Shown in pieces: positions 11,775 to 20,352 of a stretch of DNA of 64,000 nt. The translations under genes and the position numbers were made by a program. The first letter of the stretch is position 1. Each line of letters begins with the position of its first letter. Below the pieces are notes generated by a model, which saw only the letters and a program-made list of their open reading frames with translations, searched no databases and was not told the DNA's origin. This DNA comes from Lineus longissimus (lineage: Eukaryota > Nemertea > Pilidiophora > Heteronemertea > Lineidae): positions 9,610,001 through 9,674,000 of the forward strand of contig NC_088323.1 of assembly GCF_910592395.1 (NCBI RefSeq), in the 5' to 3' direction.

Positions 11775-13743
11775 ATGGATGGATGGATGGATGGATGGAT
11801 GGATGGATGGATGGATGGATGGATGGATGGATGGATGGATGGATGGATGGATGGATGGATGGATGGATGGATGGATGGACAGACGGACGCCACTGAACAA
11901 CTTATTTGACAAGCTCGACTGACTTAGTCAGCTGAGCTAAAAATCAATCATTGCTCTTTTCCCAAATGACACTGTTCAAACATTTTGACTAATTTGAGCT
12001 AGAATATTCATGGAATAATATAAAACTTTATACCATTATAGCCACAGTATCTCTGTGAAAAACTGTTTTTAACTGCTAAAAAGTCTTGAAAGTGCAACAA
12101 GTCTTGCAAGTCCACCCTTTTTGAAGGACCTTTTTGACGACATACACGTACATGTCAGTTGCTTCTTGAATGCTAAAATAGGTTGAGTAATCTACTTTCA
12201 GAAATTAGGCTGGTAATGGCACAATGTTTTCTCCTATCATAGTTCTATTTACCTTTGTGATCCACCACAACAAGGCAACGCTTGTAAAGTGTGTGACAAC
12301 AATGCTCTCGCCTGCGAATGACTTTCTCACACGGGTCAAGGTATGGCACCCAGGCTTGCCCCTGAAGTGTAAAAACAATGTGCATTTTATAAACCAACAG
12401 TAAAAGGGAAGACAGGTCTTAATATTACCATAAAGATAGTTTAATTTCTTTATGATAGTACATGTAATAAGAAGAATAAAGTCAAAGATCACCAACAATT
12501 TTATGTGCGTCATTGACAATTAACACCAGAGCCTAGATTACACTTCTTGACTTTGTATACAACCGTCTTAAGACCAGATTTTTCACTCCAGCGCCTGGCA
12601 CTTTGATTATTTGGCACTAGAGATTATTGTATATAATATGTACATTGATGTATGCTATAACAATCTACACCAACTTTAAAAGTATGATAACTTTTAGCTC
12701 ATTACTTAGCTCATTACTTAGCACAAAAGTGAAGAAAGTATTTTAGTCACTTCAAAATCATGGATAGTACCAAGGGGGAAATACATGGGGTATCCATATT
12801 CACTAGAGTAAATGATAAACAAGTCTCCTACCAGCCATTTATGTGGTTTGTGAAACATTGCAATTTGATGAACATTTCTCAGACAGTGATCACAAAGGTA
12901 CACACCAACACAACAATCATCACAGCGATAAACAACCAGCAGAGGAATATCACAAATGCCACAGGTCATTCCTTGGACTAGTGACTGCTGGAAAGATGAA
13001 TCCATCATGTCATGAATAGCTTTCAAGTTGGCATGTTGAGCTGTTTTGTCTCGGATATAGCGACTAGGCTTAGGTTGTTGTCCACTCGACTGAATGAGTT
13101 CTGCAAAGAAAAAATGGAGTTATCATATTACCGTACCAGTGGTTTCAATTGGTTTACGTTTCGGAGTAAAATAAAATGTAGTTGGAAACAGTAATGTATA
13201 TTCAATAACTGGCACTTGCAGAGTCGTATCCACTTTGTCATCCTGGGCTAGCTGATGATATTCAATCTTATTCCTACATGCATTCCCACATGTTACCCTA
13301 CGTTTTGTATGTGTACGACAATCATAAATTTAGTAGCCCCAAAATTGATGGTGATACTTTGCCTCTACTTAAACTAACAATATTACATTATCCTTCCTCC
13401 AGTTTCTTGTTTAAATCAAATTTTGCCTGTTTTGGGAAAACACAATGGTTTATACTCGACTGAAGCTGTTGCATCTTTAGAGTTGAATATCACATAAGAA
13501 ATAAGACCAACCAAATGATATACCAGGTTTATGTGGTATTTTAAAACAATTAGTATTTCGAAGGAGATTACCTGGTACTTCAGAGCTGAGAATGCTCTGT
13601 GATGATTCATACTGAACACTCGGGAGTTGGTAATTGTCTTGCTGCAGTTCGATTGTTCTGGATTCGCATGGGCCTTTGACTTTTCTGCCTTTATCACTCA
13701 ACGTAAACACATATTTCTTTATCTTTCGTCGCTTGTTCCACAT
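1440..13743 (-). CDS. KDZ (Kyakuja-Dileera-Zisupton) family transposase gene, 14 exons
   Basis: Fourteen minus-strand exons with GT-AG borders can be followed: 13743-13572, 13100-12832, 12361-12253, 9630-9407, 6981-6848, 6251-6078, 5462-5327, 5058-4953, 4764-4681, 4275-4096, 3536-3447, 2999-2928, 2635-2546 and 2075-1440, about 825 codons. Motifs come in the order known for metazoan KDZ transposases: a Cys/His cluster (YRCDDC...LCDHC), a block with FCQCEP and [63 protein letters not shown] and [14 protein letters not shown], then a basic helical tail with YN and an acidic C-terminus. KDZ proteins are cut-and-paste DNA transposases with a DDE-type core. Exons 5, 7 and 10 each lack one base, exon 12 has an in-frame TAA and exon 14 changes frame, so this is either a dying copy or an assembly with indel errors. 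Many introns and no recognised terminal repeats leave a domesticated gene possible. Confidence 0.87.
2546..3536 (-). CDS. KDZ gene exons 11-13 (C-terminal helical region)
   Basis: Exon 11 (3536-3447) reads [20 protein letters not shown]. Exon 12 (2999-2928) reads [12 protein letters not shown] and then meets TAA at 2964-2962 in the phase set by exon 11. Exon 13 (2635-2546) reads [15 protein letters not shown] and [12 protein letters not shown]. All three have clear AG/GT borders and each leaves one base, so their phases agree with each other and with exon 14. The stop in exon 12 may be a real nonsense change; the alternative open frame there does not fit the phase. Confidence 0.7.
4096..4275 (-). 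CDS. KDZ gene exon 10, TKEMTPSHR block, one base short
   Basis: The acceptor TTTGTTAG leads into [20 protein letters not shown] and [11 protein letters not shown]. The frame then breaks at 4181-4183 and resumes as [20 protein letters not shown] up to AAATAG/GTAAAC. Both halves match consecutive KDZ motifs (DGE-x-x-ER-x-W and TKEM-x-x-x-R-x-D-x-L-x-D), so a lost A is the simplest explanation. With 181 rather than 180 bases the phase into exon 11 is right. Confidence 0.85.
4681..4764 (-). CDS. KDZ gene exon 9, [11 protein letters not shown]
   Basis: This 28-codon exon lies between CTTTTCAG and CAG/GTATGA. It reads [20 protein letters not shown] followed by YGHQFSCQ. The 'FH-x-YGHQ-x-x-CQ' string is diagnostic of the KDZ catalytic region and joins exon 10 (VKYNPRP) without a phase change. 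Confidence 0.88.
4953..5058 (-). CDS. KDZ gene exon 8, YDIAC motif
   Basis: Bounded by TTCTGCAG and CTTAAG/GTAATA, the exon reads [17 protein letters not shown] (first codon split) and then [16 protein letters not shown]. 'YDI-small-C' is a fixed landmark of KDZ transposases and follows the CRH block at the expected distance. It exits in phase 0. Confidence 0.85.
5327..5462 (-). CDS. KDZ gene exon 7, [12 protein letters not shown], one base short
   Basis: The acceptor is TTCTTTGTAG. The exon opens DCSNFK, then needs one extra base near 5445 to continue as [20 protein letters not shown] and [16 protein letters not shown] up to GAAAG/GTAGAA. The 136 bases present give the wrong phase for exon 8, while 137 would close exactly. 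The family motif 'DET-hydrophobic-FG-x-x-CRH' is complete. Confidence 0.82.
6078..6251 (-). CDS. KDZ gene exon 6, [11 protein letters not shown] core
   Basis: This is an intact 174-base exon (58 codons) between TTTTTTTCAG and GATAAT/GTAAGT. It starts [19 protein letters not shown], which carries one of the invariant acidic residues of the KDZ core, and continues with HAGQFF and QDEVDAFV. This is one of the strongest family signatures in the gene. Confidence 0.9.
6848..6981 (-). CDS. KDZ gene exon 5, CPACP motif, one base short
   Basis: The acceptor TTTTATCAG and the donor CCAATG/GTAATT bound 134 bases. The first part reads [18 protein letters not shown] in phase with exon 4. The second part reads [15 protein letters not shown] and TECPACPM in the next frame. 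The flanking exons both require phase 0 through this exon, which needs 135 bases, so one base is missing, most simply in the C-run at 6927-6929. Confidence 0.8.
7208..7375 (-). repeat. Dispersed repeat, empty-site copy for the 8043-9050 element
   Basis: Read on the minus strand, this stretch (ACTGTAGAA, ATTTGATAG, TGGGTGAATTTGCTAT, then TTCTGCTCAGCTTGG and TTTTTTCCATG) matches 7985-8042 joined to 9051-9145 on the plus strand. It therefore shows the uninterrupted form of the repeat into which the 1-kb element inserted. Confidence 0.75.
8043..9050. mobile_element. Non-autonomous DNA transposon, about 60-bp TIRs, 9-bp TSD
   Basis: The ends are GGTAGTTGATAAAG at 8043 and its complement CTTTATCAACTACC ending at 9050. 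The match extends imperfectly for about 60 bp and includes repeated CCTTGGAA motifs. The flanks 8034-8042 and 9051-9059 are identical 9-mers, GGGTAAATT. Nine-base duplications and long terminal repeats suggest a Mutator-like (MULE) family, but there is no transposase to confirm it. The 105-codon ORF inside has no recognisable domain and begins in the terminal repeat. It sits in intron 4 of the KDZ gene. Confidence 0.85.
9407..9630 (-). CDS. KDZ gene exon 4, FCQCEP/PKRP block
   Basis: The exon runs from CAATAG to GATCCG/GTAAAT. It encodes [35 protein letters not shown], then [12 protein letters not shown] and KDFCDAF. The order 'C-x-C, hydrophobic, P-x-x-P-x-R-P' followed by an aromatic helix is highly characteristic of KDZ proteins. 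It ends in phase 0. Confidence 0.87.
10153..11945. mobile_element. Putative transposon-like repeat ending in a (GGAT)n tract
   Basis: The left edge reads AACAAGAGGCCCAAGGGCCT and GCTCAGCTGAG. The right edge reads GACGGACGCCAC, then TTAGTCAGCTGAGC and TAAAAATC. The ends share an inverted AGCTCAGCTGA core. A block of this type, with a GGAY-rich microsatellite just before GACGGACGCCAC and a 'GAGGCCCAAGGGCC' start, is a form I recall from marine invertebrate genomes; the class is uncertain. No coding potential is convincing inside. It lies in intron 3 of the KDZ gene. Confidence 0.5.
11740..11880. repeat. (GGAT)n microsatellite, about 33 units
   Basis: An almost uninterrupted GGAT/ATGG run, with one GGAC interruption near its start and GGAC at its end. 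The 81-codon ORF over it encodes only a W-M-D-G periodic peptide and is not a gene. Confidence 0.97.
12253..12361 (-). CDS. KDZ gene exon 3
   Basis: The exon is bounded by TTACACTTCAG and CAAAG/GTAAAT and enters at phase 0. It reads [11 protein letters not shown]...[17 protein letters not shown]. The aromatic and Cys-rich stretch followed by VVVD leads directly into [10 protein letters not shown] of exon 4, as expected for the segment after the Cys cluster. The overlapping longer ORF at 12205-12519 is in a different frame and is a shadow. Confidence 0.75.
12832..13100 (-). CDS. KDZ gene exon 2, Cys/His cluster (CxC2-like)
   Basis: The acceptor TTTCTTTGCAG and the donor CTG/GTAGGA bound 269 bases that read in phase with exon 1. 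The exon carries GMTCGICDI, then YRCDDC, YLCDHC and [12 protein letters not shown]: four Cys pairs plus several His, the zinc-cluster style found near the N-terminus of KDZ transposases. Reading on past the donor stays open to 12718, but that extension loses family resemblance. Confidence 0.82.
13572..13743 (-). CDS. KDZ gene exon 1 (basic N-terminus)
   Basis: The ATG at 13743 follows a possible acceptor (TTCTTTCAG then CAAA), so an upstream non-coding exon is possible. The 57 codons begin [13 protein letters not shown]; the Lys/Arg-rich start could be a nuclear localisation signal. The exon ends CCAG/GTAATC with one base left over, which joins exon 2 in frame. Confidence 0.7.
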
Positions 13744-16723
13744 TTTGCTGAAAGAATGGAAAAAATGTTTTGAGGGGAGATTACGGGCAAGAGCTATAGC
13801 TCTCCTTCAATTAGATGCACTGGCAACTCCTTCAGGGTATGAAGTGAAAGCATAAGTTTTTCTTCAAGAGAAGTGGTTTTGTCCAACATAACATTTTACT
13901 ATAAAATAGTAGTGGTACTGGTAACAGGTAATGTCACAAGTTGAAACTCAGTTATCAATTCAATAATAAGCAATCTGTGCATAATCTACTCTCCATAACA
14001 CCATTGGCTGAGAATAGTGATATGTATGGCAGAGTCCCGGAGAGCTGTTTTTGGGACAAGGTCCTGTTTTATAGTCCTTACATAGAAGAAGCCTCATTTA
14101 GACCCAAATTCTGTGAGAAAAAGGTTTTTATGTAGGCCTAAGTCCGAACCTAACCGACGTGATTACAATGTAGTCACTGTCTCCATAGAGAAGTATAAAT
14201 AGTTCTACCAGCACATAGGCGGATCCAATGGGGCTTCCCGGGGGATCACTCTATTACTTTGTCACCCCGTGCATTCAAGCCGAATATAAAAGGCCTGCCT
14301 TGTGCACATGGCGCCTTTAGAAACAAAAGCCTCGAGCACACTTGAGTCAATCCACACCCCTCGTGCACTGGGTAAATTTAAGTTTAGCACAGGCCTACTG
14401 TTTGCGTTAAATTGCAACGGCGCATCAGGGGCGCGGCGTCGGCTCCGGGTGAGCAGATTATGGTGCATTTTACAAACATGTTTCTTTTAAAAATACACAC
14501 CACACTCGACTGCATCGAGAAGCAGGCGAAAATGACAGTACTCAGAGTACTGACACACCTAACCACACAATTTGGAACGCACATGGGGTCTGTTGAATCA
14601 ATGTGAAATGCCAGGTGCGCCCGCCTTGCCCGTCCCCTCTTTCCAAAGATCCTGAATCCGCCCCTGCCTTACCTGCAGCGGGTCGGCCCTACGTCAAATC
14701 ATTTAGTAGTACAGGGCCTATATATAGCAGTGGTACTTCAGGCTACATTACTCTGGCTGCGCCGTGCCGGTCTAGGTCCTCTACAACGCTTCAACGCCTA
14801 ATGTGAAGATAAATGTGGCTCAGTAACATCCATGGAGTAAAATACTTTTATTCTACACTTCAAATATTAAAACTTACCTATCAGTGGAAGACTGTGGGCC
14901 GTGTTTTAGTCGCCCATCCAGCGAAAAAAAAGAAAATTCTATTGTTTTTGTCACATGGCTTTCAACACAATAGCAATAGTTTCGTAAATGCAAAAGATGA
15001 AAAATATATTGAATTAAATATTATTGTTCTTTTTTCTTTTCAATTTGTATTTAGTAAATCGAAAACAATGTAATTTGTGATTATATTTTACACGGCCTTA
15101 GCGATAAATAAATCAACTATAAATCAACGTTCTTTAGAATCAAACTCCACGCAGAGATCAAACCACCACACACCCCAACGTACCAGCCCCAACGTCGCCC
15201 ACACCGACGTTGATAAGTGCGCGGGGTGTGATTCCAATGAAAAAAGAAACAGCAGTCACACACGTTCGTCCCTCTAGTGAGACGAGTAGGAACCAATCTA
15301 CATTATAAGGAGCACATGCATAGGGAGTGGTCTAGTTCCATGACCACTGACTTATCACGGTACTAGTGTATCTTAAAACGACACATTCAACAATTGATAT
15401 CATATCATACAGGGTGTCTCACAATGTCTGCCGAGTCCGTTTCCTAAATAGGATGACTTGTGTAAAAAGGGGCGTTCCTGAGGAATACAATTTATTGTCC
15501 GATGGATCCTTGTTGTAAGGCAATGGGGCCAACAGCCATGCATAGATATGGCCACTGGACCAGTCCAAGAGGGTGGACCAGACCATAGCCTAATTATTAA
15601 CCATTGATGGCATTGGAATTCTGATCGTAGGGCCTTCTGTAGCATGATCGTAGCGAGACCGCATGACATAGTGTTAATCCAAGGGGTCCAAAATGAGCAC
15701 TGGCAGGCCTTATAAATGGAATTAACCCTGTTCCTCCAACCCACCACACCCTGAGGAACGAAACTCCCCGGTCAAATATATAACAAAAAGTTAGGCACGA
15801 CCCTTTGCTGGATGAGCTACGTAAAACCTGCCCCCGACCCCTCCCGAGAGCAACTGTGCCCCCGGACACAAACTACTGGACGACGGCAAACCTGCTGCGC
15901 CTAGTGAGTTATCCGTTGCCTTTTGCCCCGCCTCGATACAGGGTGTCACAGAAATTGTACCGGTCACGTGTACGGTACCAGGGGATAGTAGGCCTACGTC
16001 CGGGGAAACAAAATTTATAGACCTACTCTGGTTCAGTTCTATAGCTATGCACCTTTCCGAACAATAGCACCAGGGGGAATTGTTACGGGATAGGCCTACA
16101 ATATATTCGCAACACGGACCAAGGCTATATGTCGGTGGGGTCCGTGGTCGCATCTATGGCTGGCCGGGGGGGGGGGGATAGCGAGGTATGTTGCCCGTCG
16201 GTAAAAACCGCCCCCCCCCCTCAAAATCAGCGGGATATAGGGAGCGCTAATAAGCGTTAACACGATATCTCGGAGACGCGGATTATTGACGTACACTAAA
16301 TGTAGAGCGTTAACGCTAACTAGGGCTTAACAGATATCCTGAGATATTCTGTTAGCACTACCAACCGATTTAACACATACCCTGATATATTTTGTAAGCG
16401 CTACTAACCGACACACATCGCTAACAAATTACCGCTTCATAAGGTTTAACATCCCCAGTATCAGGTGAATCTTTGCACGACTCGGAATTCTGAGTCACGA
16501 AAGTCGTTGATTTCCAACGTCTTTTTATATTATATTGAAATCGTGTTTAATAACCATGAGTTAGTAGTGCTTGCTTGAAATACTCAAATATTGTGTATTA
16601 AGTGTAATCATGTTCACAAAAGTTTTTTTCGTAAAATACTTTGTGAGATTACGGGTTGGACGTATAATTGTGAACCGACGGCTCATTATCAATAGACGCT
16701 TAAAGCTTCATTTTGTCAACAAT
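13744..16723. other. No gene seen; repeat-rich spacer
   Basis: Six-frame ORFs here are short and overlap on both strands without shared codon character. Notable points are a GC-richer patch at about 14300-14780, two same-strand CAGGGTGTC motifs (about 15413 and 15947) of the kind that start some mariner-type terminal repeats, G10 and C10 runs near 16165 and 16210, and related ACTAACCGA/CTAACAGAT segments between 16300 and 16440. Nothing supports a gene. Confidence 0.5.
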
Positions 16724-16978
16724 TCATTTCCGCATCCATTTTCTAGCATCATTTCGATAAAATCTGCCTTTATTAAAACATTTGTCATTTAATGTACACA
16801 GTTTTCGGTAACAGTTCTGGCAAATACAACCACTCAATACGACGAGGCCACTGAATCTCTCTAGCAACTCGGGAAGCCCTTTTTCCTTGCCAGACTCGCT
16901 TTCTAAACAAAGCTTTCTCTTTGCGAGCTGCCCACAAGCCACACAGAAATCGCTATCACATTTTCGTGGCGTAGCCAT
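16724..16978 (-). CDS. Cys-rich 84-residue ORF, function unknown
   Basis: It starts MATPRKCDSDFCVACGQLAK and carries a second cluster, GCICQNCYRKLC, then LNDKCFNKGRFYRND and a basic end (RKWMRK). The spacing C-x2-C ... C-x-C-x2-C looks like an N-terminal zinc-binding domain of the kind seen in some transcription-factor-like or transposon-fused proteins, but I cannot name the family. The start is the first ATG after upstream stops and follows an A-rich leader. It may be a first exon of the KDZ gene 3 kb downstream, but no convincing donor leads into that gene, so it is kept separate. Confidence 0.5.
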   Translation of the reverse strand: MATPRKCDSDFCVACGQLAKRKLCLESESGKEKGLPELLERFSGLVVLSGCICQNCYRKLCTLNDKCFNKGRFYRNDARKWMRK

Positions 16979-17645
16979 AGTCTTTTTTTAACGCACTCCG
17001 TCTCTGCCATCTGACACAAGGCATCTGACATATGTATGACAGCTGATACACACGTGTTCACACTTACCTCGCTTTCGGATTTGTTGACAGGCTTCCCCGC
17101 AATGACGTCATTATCTATTTATAGACGGTGGCTGGAACCTGGCCTCCGTCCGTCCCGTCAATACAAAAGTCAAAATAGGTCAAACACAACAGCGTCGTCT
17201 GACGGTGGCCAGTGGTACCAGGCTAGGGGCTTTCGCACGAGCGTACAAGGGTTAATGACTAGTGTCTGTCTAGCCACAATACCAGCCCGATTATCAAGAA
17301 ATGCGGAAATGATCACCAGGCCTCGGATAACATTCCCTGTAATGCACACGTCCATTGTTGGCACGCATGACTACTGAATTAAAATCACTATTGAAACGCA
17401 AATTGAACCAGTCAAACCCCTATCAAAGGGAAATTACAAACAGTGGGCATTACCGGAAATAATTTATTCTTGGCGGACATAATCCTTACTGTTAACCTTA
17501 GGTTAGGAAGTACAGTATGTGCTTGCACCTGCACCATAATTTGTATTCACATAATCTGCATTCATTTATTTTTCAAGAAATGTAGATGTAATTTATACAT
17601 GTCGAATAAAACGTCAATGCGTATTTATATATGTGTATGCATGTT

Positions 17646-20040
17646 ATATTAGGGCATAATGATTAGTGTGTAGATAAGATTGCAATAGCATAATTTAGAA
17701 TACGTTGCACGTTATAATACATTTCCGAAAATATTTCATTTGCTGATGAGCGCGGATCAGGCTCATCTGAAATCCGAAATCCGAAATTTGAAATCTTATA
17801 TTAACCAATCAGAGGAAAGGTTACAAAATATCAAAACCAAATAGATGTCGTGTAACATTTCATTTTTAATTTAGATGAATGCAAATGGTCGTAATCGACA
17901 CAGCGTTTATATGCATAAACAAGATAACATCAACCAGTGACTGGTGAAATTTTTAGTATACCACAATGCATTCCTGACGAAAGGATGAATTGAAAATAGT
18001 TCAAATGTATTGCTTATGCCGAGCTACCGGCCCCTTGTCAATTTCATACTGAAACGAGCAGTATAGACATGGTAGAACTTAGATTCAACGTTGTCAATAC
18101 AGCCCTTCACCGGTCTACATGTACATGTACGCTGGTCTGTGTCAGCAATACCGGTATAAAATGAACAATTACCTTCTTTGTAAGCTTATCTCTGATTGGT
18201 TCACATTGGATTTCAAATTTCGGATTCGATTTCGAATCTCAGATGAGCCTTCTGGACTTTCGTACATCTGTACCTGAAGTGCTTCTATAAAGTTATGTTT
18301 TTATCTGTCTACAGAATGTACCATACGCCTTGTTTCGAATGTCACTGTTAAGGATATTCCAAAGCAAGTAATGAGAAAGACCTGTGGGTCTCCATTTCAA
18401 GCTGAAAACACGTAAGTATAAATCAAGCAAACCAACATGACGGACTATCTGTACCTTGATCGGATGAATTGGACGGTATCAACAAAACATTTGTTGAATG
18501 GATGCGTGCTTAGATGCCATCTGTCAGTCATTTGTCGGTGTTGTGTTTCAGACATAAATGTATTGTTTTTCTTTGTTTCTCGCTATTGAGGAGTTATGGC
18601 CAAATTTAGAATCCTTTTGTCTGAAGACAAGGACATATGTTGACATACTGGTGTTAGCAGTCTTAAATGACCCCCTCCGCACACAGACACACCAAAAAAG
18701 TGTCCTACTCTACTCTTGTTATCATGACGATATAGGTCATGGTTCTGTAAGACCAATGACCTTCTATACATCCATCTTTGTAAGTGCATCAAATTGTTTG
18801 TCCCTGGATGACTCTATCCTAGGACATTAACTGTATTATTAGCTCGCCTGAAATATTGTGAAGGTTAGACAACTACAACATGTACAAGTAGATGTAGATG
18901 ACATTAGTAAATTCTTTTTGCTATGTCGTGTATTTGTGAATGTTAAGAAAAAGTCACAGGCTAAATATTTCTCGAAAGAAAATCAATAGAGAAACGCGTT
19001 ACCTTTCTCCAGGAAAACAATTATAGTGAATACAAAATCGTCATAGAAATTTCTATTCAGAACTTCATAAATTCTAAATAGAATTATATGTTATATAGGT
19101 TTTTCATGTAATCTATATGTATATCAAATCCACTGAAAATCTATATATAATTCGTTCGGCTCTTGGTTATCCTATGTTTGTCACTAAGGAGCCGTACTTT
19201 TTTATGTACGTACCCACAGACCCCCCCCCCCTCTTCTACCATGCACATAATCTTTAGAATGTACAGTGTACTCAAAATTGTCCCCCTCCATGAAATTTCG
19301 TCTCAGATGCATTCGTATGTAAGCACACGGTCAACACAGCCCCCGTCCCCTAACTGTACATACTTGTATTAGGAAAATAAGGACCATCAATTTGACCCTC
19401 AACCAGGCTGCCTAGAGTCCCCCTTTGAGAAACCCTCTTCAAAACACCGGGAAAACCAAACAAGTCCAGCAACCACTCACGTGCATTTTTGTTGACATTC
19501 GAAAAAAATGAACTGCGCGAGTGCGTTTGTTTACAATTTTATTTCCCGCGAAATCTCAACGATCAGGTGACCTGCAATCGAGGATTCAAAATAGCATTCA
19601 CCAAGAGGGGCGGAAAGAGGCCGCGTGACAAAATAAATCCAAAATTGAGATGTAATTAAATATTTTTTCCAAATATCAAAAACTTTAAGAAACGTGTGAA
19701 AATAACACCCAAACTTCATGCTTTACTAATTACTAAAAAATATTGTATATTTTGAGCGACCTTACGATTTTAGAAAGCGAAAGTATTTCATTACATCTCT
19801 ATTTGGGTTTTGATCCGTTACCATTTCATTTTGGTGAAGGTAGTCTGCAGACCGCCGTGCGTGGGCGTCGGGCGTGATCGGGCGTCATGATCGGGCGGCA
19901 TTGATGCCATTTTCTTTAAAGTTTTGCAACGGAAAGATTTGTCAGTGGAAATTGCCATGGCACCATCACTATCTCGAGAAAGCAGGTCGTCCAATCAAGA
20001 GTTCGTAGACCGTGTTAATGCATTCCATGACTATAGATGG
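17646..20040. repeat. Duplicated block, copy A
   Basis: Matches copy B (33945-35885) in the same orientation. Shared segments include ATTAGGGCATAATGATTAG, the terminal-repeat element at 17760, ACTGAAACGAGCAGTA, CTTCTGGACTTTCGTACA, TATTGTGAAGGTTAGA, GTGTATTTGTGAATGTT, and near the end CCATCACTATCTCGAGAAAG and GAGTTCGTAGACCGTGTT. Copy A keeps an internal segment (18375-18598) that copy B lacks but that recurs at 32530. Differences are scattered substitutions and indels, so the duplication is not very recent. Confidence 0.85.
17760..18250. mobile_element. MITE with about 40-bp AT-rich TIRs
   Basis: The left end GGCTCATCTGAAATCCGAAA continues as repeats of AATCCGAAA. The right end carries the complement and finishes CTCAGATGAGCC. 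It is about 491 bp long with no coding capacity. A copy with weaker ends is embedded at the same relative place in copy B of the duplicated block, so it was present before the duplication. No clear target-site duplication was found. Confidence 0.65.
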
Positions 20041-20126
20041 GGGTTATTGCACGTGCTGACAAACATCGACATGGCTTCAGAAAGTTTAGTGATTTCCTCA
20101 TTCCATTTCATGACAATGAACATTAG

Positions 20127-20352
20127 CGGAACCGATAATAATCTAACTTATGCAATCTTACGAATTCAGTCGATTCTTCGATGTGGCGTAGCATGCTCGA
20201 ATATTCAGAGGTGTGTTGCCTTTTCCACCACCAACCTGAACGGCCATGATGGTCATGATCAAACGCGAACCTGTCATCTTCACAAGGATGCTGCTACCAA
20301 GGGCTGGAATTGCCGTGACCGGAAAACAAGACATCGGCTTTGGAAAAAGCAG
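20127..20352 (+). CDS. PAN/Apple-like domain exon (partial gene)
   Basis: The open frame holds LRCGVACSNIQRCVAFSTT, then a His/Asp/Gly-rich insert and TRTCHLHKDAATKGWNC. 'C-x3-C-x5-C-x-AF' followed by 'C-x-L' is the usual plan of PAN/Apple modules, extracellular disulphide-bonded binding domains common in marine invertebrate secreted proteins. A usable acceptor (GAACATTAG) and donor (AAGCAG/GTGGGC) bound it. The longer ORF back to 19924 runs into the duplicated repeat block and is probably not coding upstream. No signal peptide or partner exon was found nearby, so this may be an orphan exon or gene fragment. Confidence 0.55.

Noticed and set aside
11664-11909. 81-codon ORF with W-M-D-G repeats
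   Set aside because: It is only the (GGAT)n microsatellite read in one frame.
15400-16153. Three minus-strand ORFs of 90-120 codons
   Set aside because: They overlap in different frames, and no motif could be aligned despite CAGGGTGTC ends nearby.
19924-20126. Upstream extension of the PAN-like ORF
   Set aside because: This part lies in the duplicated block and is not open in copy B, so coding is unlikely.
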